From Lepidostoma basale (lineage: Eukaryota > Arthropoda > Insecta > Trichoptera > Lepidostomatidae), in assembly GCA_022606425.2 (NCBI GenBank), contig JAHDVF020000164.1, positions 62,001 through 126,000 of the forward strand: DNA of 64,000 bases, written 5' to 3'. This document shows, one piece after another, positions 34,405 to 45,116 of the stretch; the stretch's first letter is position 1; every line of letters begins with the position of its first letter. Position numbers and translations under genes: made by a program. The notes under the pieces were generated by a model. The model was not told the DNA's origin. It saw only the letters and a program-made list of their open reading frames with translations, and did no database searches.

Positions 34405-34710
34405 CTTCAACGAAGCTTATTCCAGAATGAAACACTTCAAAATTAAAATAAATATGTTATCCATTTTTGAGTTTATTTTTCTTGACATGTTTCGAAGGCT
34501 ACCTTCATCATCGGGAGACCGATATAATCTAACCAAAATTATGATAAACAGACTGCAAGAACCTAGAATTATATATAACATGTGTTAGTTTACTTGGCAA
34601 GTACTAGGGTGTTAGCAATGGACATATCAATGATTCACTATTCATAAAATATCGTCATTATGGAATTCCACAGTGTTAACACCTTCAGTTTATCTAAATT
34701 AAATATTTTC
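34405..34710 (-). repeat. PLE-2 repeat with hammerhead-like core
   Basis: Core 34484-34517 on the minus strand: CCCGATGA-T-GAAGG-TA-GCCTTC-GAA-ACATGT-C. Stem II has 5 bp and stem III is a perfect palindrome. The outer blocks 'tggaattccacagtgttaac' and 'gagtttatttttcttgacat' define the family. Confidence 0.65.
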
Positions 34711-34889
34711 TTTACAAAATAGTAAAATTAAATTATCAAGAAAGGATATTGACAATGTTGAGTATATTTTAAAATAAAAATAGCACAAGCTTTGTCATAT
34801 TTTGTCAACGAAACGCTACGAAAATTTAAAGTACGGTATTATGGCGAAGTTAAGTTGAAGAGCCTTGTTTATTTAAATAATGTTTATGG

Positions 34890-35035
34890 TCGGTAGACTT
34901 AGACTCTGACGGGAGGATGAGACGAGGAAGATTGCTGCGTAACTTCTGCATGCGAGAAACCGGAAGGCTACAGCAGGTGCAGAAGAGCTTTGAGGCGAGG
35001 ATTGATGAGGGCCATGGGTCGATATGAGCTGAAGA
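34890..35035 (+). mobile_element. Non-LTR-like scrap
   Basis: 'RMRRGRLLRNFCMRETGRLQ' then 'QVQKSFEAR' has the basic RGR feel of LINE C-termini but no full motif. Confidence 0.3.
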
Positions 35036-35084
35036 GCCATAAAAAAAAAAGATTTTAAAATTGAATTAAAAACTTTTCAATACT

Positions 35085-35255
35085 TTGTTTAAAATCCACT
35101 TTATTTCAAGGCAGTAGCGCCAACCGGTTTTACTTTGTAGTGAGCTTCTTCAGGGCTATACAAAAAATAGTCTGTATAGCCCTAAGGAAGCTCGCTAAAG
35201 AGTGAAACCGATCGGTTTTACTTATTTTTAATAAAGTGGTTTTTAAACAAATTAT
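35085..35255. ncRNA. PLE-4 foldback with two opposed hammerhead-like cores
   Basis: Minus core 35160-35113: AGCC-CTGAAGA-AGCTC...AGT-AAA-ACCGGT-T-GGC. Plus core 35174-35220: GCCCTAAGGAAGCTC...GAGTGAA-ACCGAT-C. They lie head to head between inverted 'aaaatccactttatt'/'aataaagtggtttt' ends. The same family is at 61520-61700. Confidence 0.6.
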
Positions 35256-35439
35256 AAAAAAAAATATTTAATTAAATTTGAAAATACGTCAAACCACCAA
35301 GTATTGGCTTCTTATTTAAGTTTAAAAATAAGATTATTGTAATACTTTTGTTCACATAAACTTGAAATTAGAAGAATTGATCAAAATCATTTAAATAATA
35401 TTAATAATCATTGACGATTCATCTTTATTTCAAAAGACA

Positions 35440-35665
35440 TAAACAGATGTCAAATATATTATATTAACTGTTTTATCAATCGACGCCGTATAAGAGTACT
35501 AAATAGTAATAATATTTTTGACAGTAGATGTCTCTTGTAATTAATACATTTTAAACAACAGATGTCACTAAGTGTTCAACAGTTTTAAGGATTTGAGCAA
35601 CAGATGTCACTGTAAATAAACGTGTAGTAGTAATACTTTTTTAAGAACAGATGTCACTTAATGTT
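35440..35665 (+). repeat. Irregular repeats of ACAGATGTCACT
   Basis: 'acagatgtca' occurs at about 35449, 35560, 35600 and 35646, with a variant 'gtagatgtctc' at 35524, each in a different AT-rich context. The spacing is uneven (about 35-75 bp). Next to it (35745-35795, minus) is a degenerate PLE-6 core. Confidence 0.5.
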
Positions 35666-36396
35666 AGTAATTTCAATAACATAAAATTTTGAAATAATGT
35701 TGTTATTATTATATATAAATGGGAATATTTTTTATGAAATTATCGAGACAGTTATTTCTCCAACCGACGTTGGAATTAACAGGTGTTACAACCAACCCCA
35801 GTTGATCATAACACACTTTAATTACCAGCACTCGGTATTTGGCGACATGGGGATCATCTATCGAGGCTAGTCTAAAAAATATGCTGGTAGAGTACACATC
35901 TTTTTTCAGAAAGCAGAATCACGACAGAGCTGGTGAAATCCTGGAGAAACTAGTTAGGAAGCCGACTCCACTTAAAATGGGAAATGGCAAAATAAAAAAA
36001 GAAGAAATGCCAACTAATTTTGAATAGTTTAAATAGTTCATCATTAATTTTTTTTTATAAAAATAGCATCTTATTTGTTAGATATTTTTCTTTAAGTTAT
36101 TTTGGCACATTCTTCAGGATGAAGCGTGGTTTACTTTCAAACAATCTAAATGACTCTCCGTTTATCTGTATGGCAAGAATAACTCTATACGCTATTTGAG
36201 TCCGTACTGCCAAATCAATATTCAGCCGACGTTTCGACTATATTGCGTTATGAGCCATTTACTTCGGATATTGTCTATACGTCTAAAGGCGAGGGATACC
36301 AAACAAGTGACATTGAAACAAAGAAATCGTTTTCAACATCAGATGGCTCTTGTGAAAACATTTATAGTTTTCACAAAATTAAAAAAAATGTTTTCT

Positions 36397-37030
36397 AACC
36401 ATCACGCCGTTTCTTCAAAGGGGTAGGCAGAATCAGGAAGGAATGTAGACCGGAAGAAAATATTATGAACACAATTATGAAAGGATCACTACATTGATAT
36501 GGATACATAGAACGCATGGACGAAGAAAGATTGGTTAAGGAAGTATACGGAAGCAATGTTTTTTTGTTTTATTTTTTTGCTTGTATACAACAGCAATTAC
36601 TGTATACAATTTTATTTTAGCCATTATATTGATTCTTATGACATGTGATAGGTAGCCAATCTAGCACCAGATTATTGTCACGAGAATTCTACACCAGACC
36701 AAAGACAGTGTGACAATCACACTGCCAACGCTGGGAATCGAACCGGACCTACGGTATGGAAGTCAGAGCTCTTACCACTCTGCCCCGAAGGTTGACAATA
36801 ATGTTAATGGAGTACGGAGTTGAGGAAGATCAAGGAAAACATGGCATGACCTAATTAATAAAAAAAATAAAGTCGGTCATGTTAGAAGTCGGTAGAACCG
36901 ACGCGACGTTGACTCGGTGTATATATGTAGAGGAATCTAGAGAGGTAAATCAGGATTGAGTAGTGTGTAATGTGGCAGTCCATTCTATCTTCCTACCCTT
37001 CCGGAGAAATGGCGTGATGGTGTGTTGTTG
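36397..37030 (+). mobile_element. LINE-A subfamily b copy, rearranged and split by a SINE
   Basis: 36397-36432 is the LINE-A 3' end on the minus strand. It abuts plus-strand coding sequence (KECRPEENIMNTIMKGSLH) to 36560. After the SINE the plus reading resumes at 36800 (VNGVRS, RSRKTWHDLINK) and ends 'ggcgtgatggtgtgttgttg', a TTG-type tail. Confidence 0.65.
36561..36795 (-). mobile_element. tRNA-derived SINE (S1 family) nested in LINE-A
   Basis: B box GGTTCGATTCC on the minus strand (about 36728-36738) and the 'cagtgtgacaatcacactgc' body. A possible 6-bp duplication AATGTT flanks it. T-rich at the left, its 3' end. Confidence 0.6.
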
Positions 37031-37059
37031 TAAATGTATCTTTTTATTTTCGTTAATGA

Positions 37060-37205
37060 AATAACAGTTAACGTCAGTTCCGGGTGGACGAAGAACTGGC
37101 CTAAGAAGTAAATGAGTGAGGTTGTCGAAAGGGTGCCGCTGCGTCCTATAACTGCCTTGGGTAAGCGGTGGGTACCCTCTTTTCTATTGTTGTTGTTGAG
37201 TATTA
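37060..37205 (+). other. Unclassified repeat-like end
   Basis: 'gggtgccgctgcgtcctata' and 'ccttgggtaagcggtgggta' end in a short (TTG)n run near 37188. It resembles a LINE or SINE end but no motif is certain. Confidence 0.25.
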
Positions 37206-37209
37206 CGAG

Positions 37210-37990
37210 TAGCCATATTATAGTTAGTTTTCAGCAACTCTTATAAAATATCTCGCAGTATAAATTCACCAGGTTATATATATTTCCCAGAATATTATAA
37301 TTGACTAATTTGTATCAATTTTTATATATTTATTTTTATGGACTAAAGGTCAGAGCGTTTCGTTCCTGATCTTTGTGACTAGGGTTCAATCCTCGACACG
37401 CTCGGTTACATCTTTATTATAACTTGTTATGGGCTTTATATTTGTTTACATTAGAGATCTTATAAAAAATCTAATTCCATAAATTGAAATTGGTATTATT
37501 ATTTAAAAACGTACATAGGATAAAAGGCTTAGAGGTAACATTTAGGATGATAGGTTAAATTTTTTTACACTGAAGAAGGATGCCAGTCAATCAAAAAAGG
37601 TGATCTGAAATCTGGAATCTGAGCAATATCAGTGTAATATTACGTAATATTCCGAAGGTTGGCGACCACTGCAAAAGACAGTATAGATTTAATATGGTGT
37701 AAAACAGTTATAAGAATCGGTTATAAATATTTATACATTACATAATATTAAAGGGCGCTTAAGGCATTTGCCTTACCCCATTGAATTATATTTTGTGACA
37801 GCCCATAAATATATTAATGGGAAAAATTCTCGGAGATTAAATATAGCTAGAAGGAGCGTTAGGATGTAAATGTGAAACCAGTTTCAAAGTATTAAATTGT
37901 TGTTAAATTTTCTGCTCGCAGGAAACACGATTAATATCTTGTCTCTATCGCACTTACGAATACAGTAGTAGCGAAAGCATGGCGTAAAGA
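37210..37990. other. Intron, no gene seen
   Basis: 37335-37405 holds a tRNA-like B box (GGTTCAATCCTC). Otherwise AT-rich. Confidence 0.3.
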
Positions 37991-38000
37991 AAGTATGAGA

Positions 38001-38524
38001 TATACGAGTATATTGTTTAATATTTACAGTAGAGTACACGATAGTACGACACACCAGTTTGCTTTTATTTTGTTGTTAAAAAGTTCTTTACATCATTACA
38101 AAAATGTTCACAGGTCTCATCAATAGTAACGCGCCGATCTTTTTTTCTTTCTAACGGCCGTTCCGAATGCTCGTCATCATGGGTGTTCTCTCTTCTAAAT
38201 TTGAAATTACGACACCAGCGCCGAAAATCATTCATAACATTGTCTCCATACAGCTCCTTCCATTGCCTGTGAATATCCCAAGGTCGTACATTTCTTGCTT
38301 TGAGAAATTTAATCACAGCTCTAACTTCACAACTATTGGCGTTCTCTATTTTCTTGATCATTATAAACACTCACAGAAACAACACAGTCAATACCAGAGA
38401 GTCGTTACGTTGCACACAGACAGCTATAATACTACTTAACGTGTTAGTACTTGTCCGGCGGCTACTCAATTCGCCAGTGCTCCGCACGGCGTTAACGGGT
38501 ACTACTATACGGATGACCCTCGTA
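38001..38524 (-). pseudogene. mariner transposase N-terminus, internally deleted element
   Basis: The minus frame 38370-38065 (101 codons) reads SCEVRAVIKFLKARNVRPWD, IHRQWKELYGDNVMN, RWCRNFK, HDDEHSERP. This is the paired helix-turn-helix DNA-binding half of a mariner transposase (full length is near 345 residues); the DDD catalytic half is missing. The likely 5' inverted terminal repeat is at 38501-38524 (reversed: TACGAGGGTCATCCGTATAG), next to TA. A weak counterpart TATACGAG is near 37999. Confidence 0.72.
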
Positions 38525-38650
38525 TATTAGGGTGAGATATTACAGTGATAATAAGCAATACGTACTAGCTAAGCAGCGCCGGTAAAGATAGGTTTATGAA
38601 AATTATTTTTAAAGTAATAACTGTGTTCTGTGTTCTGCCAGAATTCACGT

Positions 38651-38908
38651 CAATGGCGGTACTCTCATAGAAGCCCAGAAACCCGGCTTGCCTAATAATT
38701 TTTTAATCAAAACCCCCAAATCTAAGTAATCATACCCCCGCATAAACCAAAAACCCACCAAATCACTTTCCAACAATGTTACCACCAGTAGTAAGAGGAA
38801 TAGCCACAAGAGCTGAACCTCTACGAGCCGTATAAGCCAGAAGAGGTTTTGATTCAAAATTTCTTACGCAAGCAGGGCTTCTGGGCTTCTATGGGAGTAC
38901 CGCCACGG
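38651..38908. mobile_element. hAT-like MITE, 8-bp target duplication
   Basis: A 258-bp element between ATTCACGT copies (38643-38650 and 38909-38916). Ends are CAATGGCGGTACTCTCATAG and, reversed, CCGTGGCGGTACTCCCATAG, with the inverted arms running on through AAGCCCAGAA. An 8-bp duplication fits hAT or P transposases. No coding sequence. Confidence 0.8.
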
Positions 38909-38929
38909 ATTCACGTATTGTATTAAGAC

Positions 38930-39300
38930 AGTCACAATTTCACAAAAAAGTGTCAACAAGCTGAGAGTCACACAGAGAGCAATGGAGAGAGCCATGTTGG
39001 GTATAAGCTTGCGGGACAGATTCAGGAATGAGAACATATGAACCAGGACAAAGGTCTCCGACGTCATCAAGTTGGTCGCAACCCATGAATGGACAACGCG
39101 GACATGGCGACTACTGTGCTGATGCCCGAGAACGGCAAAGCGTGGAGTTGGGCATCCACAGTTGCGTTGGCCGACGACATTCGGTGCGGAAAGTGCCTGG
39201 ATGCAGATCGCTCAGGATAGAAGGGAGTGTAAAATATGAGAGGAGACCTACGTCCAGGAGTGGACGGCCACAACGGGCCGAAGAAGTATAATAAGATGAT
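38930..39300 (+). mobile_element. LINE-B copy, decayed
   Basis: LRVTQRAMERAMLGISLRDR is followed by TKVSDVIKLVA, a frameshift, GRRPTSRSGRPQ, and a GAAGAAGTATAA end. The same region of 45117-45686 reads VTQRAMERAMLGISLRQSL. Confidence 0.75.
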
Positions 39301-39654
39301 GAAGATATAACATAAATTGTGAGTTGTTAGATAAAATAAGGAGCCATTTTTCTAGAGTAAAAACACAGTACTCGACATGACTCCGAACCAGTTGCTATTT
39401 TCCCTAAAGACTTAAGAGGAACGTTTGTGCATGTTGTGCCTTCTGAATATAACACTAGTTCACTATGCGGCGAACTTATTACGCAGTTTAAACTAAAATA
39501 ATCTTAAATGGAGGAGTAAAATATATCCAGATACTTTTATTTCGCATTATAACTTACCTTCTGGATTTTTTTAAATTAACTAACCATCGCGTCGATTTGG
39601 CTCGCGCTGTAATGATGTAAAGAGCTTTTTAACAAAATAATAATATAAAAAAAT

Positions 39655-39960
39655 AAAAAATAATAATAATAATAACAACAATAACAACAACAACAACAAC
39701 AACAACAATAACAACAACAACAACAACAACAACAATAATAACAATAATCAAGCCGTTTCCCCGGAGGAGTAGGCGGAACGGATGGACCGCCACACTTTTA
39801 TCCTGACATTTTATCGTTGGTTTTATAATGAACTCTCGCGCCTCTTCTACATTCACAAAATGTGATACGTCCGATCGTCGATTATTTTTCTCCTCTGCTT
39901 TTTCCATTTTCACTACTTCTGCAATGTGAAAAAACCCAATATATTGTAGAATCAAGAGTT
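39655..39960 (-). mobile_element. LINE-A subfamily b scrap with long (TTG/TTA)n tail
   Basis: The 39655-39748 run of AAT/AAC trinucleotides leads straight into 'caagccgtttccccggagga'. The short coding stretch after it has lost most residues. The tail is the longest trinucleotide tract in the window. Confidence 0.6.
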
Positions 39961-40044
39961 CGAAGAGTCTAATTAGAACAGCAAAGTATGCTGTTTACGT
40001 ATGTGGATTTATAACATAATCAATAAGGCGTTTAATTTTTCACT

Positions 40045-40245
40045 ATATTTAATAATGCCTTAGGCAGGCAAAACATGTCTTTCTAATAAAATATAATAAA
40101 ACTTTTAGAAAACAGACGTTTTCATTCGTATTAATAATATTTTATGTGAATGGCACGTTTCTTTTGTAAAACAGGCGTTTTCATTCTTATAAGTTATAGA
40201 ACATCTAGTTTCACATTATTGTTCAAGAAATATACAATAATTTTA
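40045..40245 (+). repeat. PLE-1 repeat with hammerhead-like core
   Basis: Core 40048-40080: TAATAATGCC-TTAG-GCAGGC-AAA-ACATGT-C. Followed by 'aaaacagacgttttcattcg' and a second, partial copy of the end. Confidence 0.5.
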
Positions 40246-40249
40246 AATC

Positions 40250-41090
40250 AAAATAAGAATATTACAACAAATATATGAATTTATATAAGCATTCATATTT
40301 TTATCATGTAAAAATAGCTTCAATTGCTGTCGTATAAAACTAATCTAATACTCCCTTTTACGCCAGTTATAAAACTCTTTTTAGATTCGATAAACTATTA
40401 AAAAAAACTTTTACGATCATTACTATGTTTGTTGCGAAGTTTATGATACTCTGAAATCCAGTACTTAAAATTTTATTCAAACTATTAGAGTTTCTTAACA
40501 AAAAATAAACGCGAAATTGAATATTTGAACGTGCTTAAAAGTTGGAATAGCTAGTTTTGAATTCGTGCAAATATTTTATGTTAAAACATCGTTGGTTTTA
40601 TAATGAATTTCTTTCGAATCAAATACATTTTAATTCAAAATATCACGTAAAGTAAAATTAATTAGTTCTGAAAATTGGTATGAAAGTTTCATATAAAAAA
40701 AAAACATAATTAAAATATTTCGTCTGGAAAAGCTCGGGAAAAATAAAGAATTTCACGTTCAATTAAGAATTTTTGATATTTTTTTTTAAAACGTTCATAT
40801 AATCTTTATATACTTAAAAGTTTAAACAAATTCACTTTGAGGTAGTAAAAAAAAAATACATTACACGTGATTGTTGTTTTACTAAAAACGATTATAAAAT
40901 TTACGGTTGACGGTTGACCGATTTAGATTTTTTTCATATTACTATAGGATCAGAGTGATAACTAAAAGAAAAGTTTTTTTTGAATATCTCTTCATTTAAA
41001 AATAGCCCTTGTAAATTTATTTTTATTAGGACCGGAATTAAATATTAAAAATCATTTTACATCTAATTGTAAAATAAATATTAAACATTT
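40250..41090. other. AT-rich intron, no gene seen
   Basis: No element ends or coding pattern recognised. Confidence 0.35.
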
Positions 41091-41097
41091 GTCTTAT

Positions 41098-41365
41098 TTA
41101 TTGTTTCTTGAACTTTGATGTAAAAATGCATATGAAATAAATAATACATATTAAAGCGTCTGTTTTCCAAAAGTTTTTGATAACTTATGAAAATGACACG
41201 TTTTGCCTGTCTAAGGCATTATCAAATGTCCAATTGGAGACAACTGGCCTGTAGATACATTTGATAATACATTATACATTCGACACGTGTCATTATCATA
41301 AATTATAATAAAACTTCTAATAAATATATGATTCATTCGTATTAACATTCTGTGTGCAAATAAGG
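41098..41365. repeat. PLE-1 foldback
   Basis: The minus core 41189-41226 (TTTGATAATGCC-TTAGAC-AGGC-AAA-ACGTGT-C) is followed by a decayed inverted arm ending 'atgattcattcgtattaaca'. Confidence 0.5.
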
Positions 41366-41369
41366 CGAT

Positions 41370-41940
41370 GAAACCGCTTACAAAAATAAAAATTATGTAA
41401 TACATTTAAAATAATCTTTAAAATATGCGATCAATTAATTTACATTGTAAATAAAAGCAGTACATACTTTTTTTATAGATCAAATATTTTTATATTTTAT
41501 ATTTTATGGATTGGTCTCTTAATGTGTAATATATGTTTAAAATATTATACACATTTTCCTTGCTGTTAATTTACATTTGTTATCGATAAATACATGAATG
41601 TCAATTTAATATTTATTAGGTATTTATTAATTTAAGATATATAAAACATATTAATATGTTTATTCAAAATATCATACCGATGGGAGAAGAACTAGCGTAT
41701 TGATATACTCATTAATTTTAAATGTTTATTATTATAAAAAAATTCATCGTGCATACTTAAAGATTTTTCCTATAACAAAATTAGTGCCATTTTGGTTTAA
41801 GCATATTAAAATATTTTTAGGTGCATCTTAAAAAAAATGCACCGCCTAATTAATATAAAATAAACACACATAATGGAAATTTACGGGGTTTCAACATTAC
41901 CACATTACCGTGTCGAAATGGCGTCTTAATTTCAGCGGGT
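41370..41940. other. AT-rich intron, no gene seen
   Basis: No recognised features. Confidence 0.35.
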
Positions 41941-41944
41941 AACA

Positions 41945-42135
41945 TTGAGATAGTCTCAAGTGCCTCTATACGCGGTACATGGCCAGGGGTGGTATCTGGT
42001 TAGAGGTTTCCTGAGGGAGGATCCCCACTCGAGGGCTGCTGTATACTGCCCCTTACTTAGGCAGATACGTCGGTAATACTAGAACGCTTGGAGTACCACA
42101 AGGATGGCGCTGCGGTCCTAAATTCCCTATTTTAT
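41945..42135 (+). mobile_element. Possible R1/jockey-like reverse transcriptase scrap
   Basis: 'TLGVPQGWRC' before 'GPKFPILLF' resembles the (G/R)xPQGxxLxPxLF block of non-LTR reverse transcriptases, with upstream LVRGFLREDPHSRA in another frame. Short and degenerate. Confidence 0.4.
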
Positions 42136-42414
42136 TATTTTTATCTTGCTGGAGTATAGATACTGACTTTCGCAAACTTTTTAAAATGAAATGAGAACAT
42201 TTACTATCCGGATTTTAAGACATCATAATTTATAATGATATAATATACTGAAAAATATATATGATTTTTTAGACTACCTTCAGAAAGCATCTATAGTAGG
42301 TATATTTAATGTATTTCGTTTGTGTTATTTTTTTTGTTTGTTTTATAATTTCTTTTTATAGGGTTGGCTTTTTCTTGTCCCTATTTACTAATTATTCTTA
42401 AATTTTAATTGTAC

Positions 42415-42668
42415 TCACTCACTTCTAAAATTTTCGTTCGACATTCTATCACAGACAGATTTTCCACACATTCGTCTAAGAAATCTATTTATTCTGCTTT
42501 TGCCAGTTCCATGCTTCACTTCCATACATAAGGGATGGTACAAGAACACCATTGTGCGCTGCCATTTAAGCTTTTTTGGATAGGCTTTTGTTTGCGATGA
42601 CAACTTTAAGAACACCATTCACATTGTTGCCTGCTCAAACCCTTGATTCAATATCCCTCATCACTTGT
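42415..42668 (-). mobile_element. LINE-A internal fragment
   Basis: RRMCGKSVCDRMSNENFRSE and upstream KVVIANKSLSKKA are recognised, with indels. It lacks the 3' end and tail. Confidence 0.65.
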
Positions 42669-42724
42669 ACATTGCATACAACCATTTGTATATAAAAATA
42701 CAACAGACCATTTGTATTGAGTAT

Positions 42725-42930
42725 TCACGAATTTACTATAACTGCATCCATAGAGGTCTATCCCCGTTGCCACCTCGTTTAGAAGACGAATCGCTATCGA
42801 TTCAGGAGAACCTCGAAGCCATTCTGTGCAGCAATTTGGGGCGTAAAATAAAATATGCCCCATTATTATGCTATAGCTGTGGAAAAAGCATAGATGGAAA
42901 CCCCTGGATTTTAAATACATCGGGATGACA
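42725..42930 (+). repeat. Unclassified dispersed repeat (copy 1)
   Basis: PPRLEDESLSIQENLEAILC, then GRKIKYAPLLCYSCGKS. A second copy on the minus strand at 50935-50745 reads APRLKDGSPSIQENFEAHLC and GHKIIFGHLLCCCGE. Similarity at the protein level suggests a once-coding or tRNA-free repeat. No family recognised. Confidence 0.5.
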
Positions 42931-42935
42931 ATTAA

Positions 42936-43730
42936 CCGTCGCGTTGCCATGTGGTCAATTGAGTTTCCACTGCCAATTTAAAGTTGATTTTCTTAAAACC
43001 TATGGACCCTAATATTATATAAAAATTGTAATCCTCCATTGAAGCGTTCTCAATATTTCGTAATAAAAAAAAAGCAAAAAATTACTTCCTTCATCCTAAA
43101 AAAATATATTTTCTAAGACTGCCCTCGCCTTCATTCGTGTTAAGGTAGAATTTGTTTTGCTAATATTTACAACTTTATCAAAAGTGACAAATACTTACTC
43201 GCTGTTTTGAACGTATTATAAATTATATGTTTGGCCTTTTCAATAGGTACGTAATAATACCGACTGTGGACGAAAACGCAGCACGCAACTTAATAATATC
43301 AGAACTGTGAAAATATTAACACTTTACCAAAAGGGACAAATATTAATACGTACTCGTTGTCTTGAACGTACTATACATTTTGCCTAGGTGCCTTTATCAT
43401 ACGTAAAGTCTCGTAAAGTCTCGCCCCGCCGGCCGCGGCGCGGCAAGCGGCGCGGAGACAAGTTTATACTTGGTGTCAGTTGCTCGTATGCTGTGACGCA
43501 TTCCATATCAGAAATCGCATGGTTCCAGAAAAAAATTAATAATGATATGTTTTCAAATAATCCATGTATGTTATAGATATCGATCTATTCCTAATGAAAT
43601 TCCCTACAAGATGACATAAATTAAATTTTGATTCATCGAGTCATATGCTTGATATTTAGATAAAGTTAGCGGTAAACTGAATTGACCACATGGGAGCGAG
43701 CGTTTTGTTTTGAACACGGTACGTTAAGGG
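42936..43730 (+). mobile_element. piggyBac-type MITE, copy 1 (795 bp)
   Basis: Flanked by TTAA at 42932-42935 and 43731-43734. The subterminal block CCATGTGGTCAATTGAG is inverted at the other end as CCATGTGGTCAATTCAG. It is nearly identical, in reverse orientation, to 49238-50024. A GC-rich patch lies at 43420-43460. No transposase. Confidence 0.85.
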
Positions 43731-43899
43731 TTAAAAGGAATGCTTCAATAGAAAGATCATTCGACGGGTTTCGAGAATTAATATCTATTGTAATATTAAG
43801 GAAAAAATAAATCCAGGATTTGATTGAATGCTTAAGGACAGCGGAAAATCTGATTTTAAAATATGTTAAATAAAACGATATTTTTTTAAGATACTTTCA

Positions 43900-44335
43900 C
43901 TTTTGTCATTATTATAACGTTTGAAAAAATGGTACTTTTGTTTTTATAATTACTAAATTTAAATATAATATTTTAAATCCTGAATCGTGCAGAAGTAAAT
44001 AGTGAGCTGCTGACATTGATCAAAGTCCGCAAGATTTCATATATGGGTAACGTTCTACGAGGAGAAAAATATCGTCTGCTGCATCTAATTTTGAAGGGAA
44101 AAATAGAGGGCCGCAGGGAGGCAGGGAGAAGGCGGATCTCTTAGCTGCGCAATATGAGGGAATGGACGGGAATTGGAACTGTGGAGGAGCTATTCCGGAC
44201 AGAGCAGGATAAGGAAGAGTTGACCAGAGTGATCGCTAACGTCGCGGTCGGGGGGACCTGACAGGGCACTTTAAGAAGAAGAAATTCAATAATAATAAAA
44301 CAAAATTACCATTTTTTCAAACGTTATATATTATA
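43900..44335 (+). mobile_element. LINE-F 3' end inside an inverted-repeat context
   Basis: 44000-44285 reads ELLTLIKVRKISYMGNVLRG, EKYRLLHLILKGKIEGRREA, GRRRIS.LRNMREWTGIGTV, EELFRTEQDKEELTRVIANV, then (GAA)n. The YMGxxxR..KYxLL..IxxGKIEGxRxxGRRR block is a common RTE/CR1-type C-terminus. Inverted 'acgtttgaaaaaatggtac' blocks flank it at 43917 and 44309. Confidence 0.7.
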
Positions 44336-44441
44336 TAAATGTGTAATCTATAATAAAATTTAAAAGGCATTGTATTGAATATGAATCTTCTTGATTACCT
44401 GTAATACCAATATTTAAATTCAGCAAATTTTGCTATAGTGT

Positions 44442-44484
44442 CACCAGTCTGCCGATGCCTGCGAGCCTGGCGAAACCGGTCGCT
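44442..44484 (+). ncRNA. Hammerhead-like motif, PLE-A family
   Basis: CCAGT-CTGCCGAT-GCCTG-CGAGC-CTGGC-GAA-ACCGGT-C-GCTG. Stem I CAGT/GCTG, stem II and stem III ACCGGT are all paired (stem II with one mismatch). Box 1 is off consensus (CTGCCGA). Confidence 0.65.
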
Positions 44485-45017
44485 GTTTAAATAAAGACAA
44501 AAGTGGAAGTAGTAAAAAAAACATCGTTTTATTTAATCATTATTTCAAATGAACTTCCATTAAGAAATTTCAGTAAAATCATTTGATAATCTTAAAAACA
44601 TGTTTTTAATAGCAATGAACTAACTGTTGGGATGCTGAAATCTTTCCAAAATGTTACGATTTTATAACATCTGCATATAGTATGGTATTCAGTAAATATA
44701 ATTTTACTCGTCAATAAGCATACCCTACTCTGCGATAACAAGTTGGAGTCGTGAAGCGGAACTGATAAAAAGGAATAAACATGGAAATTTGTATATTGCT
44801 CGGCGCATAAATAAAGGACGCTAGCGGAAAATGTGCAAGTTGCAGTGCCGACTCGAGAAAATTATTATTAAAAAATATCATATAGTCGCATATATGTCCC
44901 AGTTACGTTTCGCTACAATAGTTAATCTAAAAATAGAACCAGACGGGCGGAAATGCGTAATTCGTACAATTAAAAAAAAAATAACTGAGCCAAATTGGTC
45001 ATTATTAACGCATAAGT

Positions 45018-45116
45018 AGTGAACAGCTTTGACTGTCGCACCGAAGGTCCCGGGTTCGATTCGCTGTCGCTGGTAGAATTCACGTGACAATACAAATTGG
45101 TACATATCATTAGAAT
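45018..45116 (+). mobile_element. tRNA-derived SINE (S1), split by LINE-B
   Basis: B box GGTTCGATTCG at 45052-45062. The body reads 'agaattcacgtgacaataca'. The element is interrupted after ATCATTAGAAT by the LINE-B copy and may resume at 45698. Confidence 0.65.

Noticed and set aside
37570..37625. Hammerhead motif (CACTGAAGAAGGATG)
   Set aside because: No GAA box with a following palindrome at the right distance.
39655..39748. Polyglutamine or polyasparagine coding repeat (CAA/AAC run)
   Set aside because: It directly abuts a LINE-A 3' end and is its trinucleotide tail.
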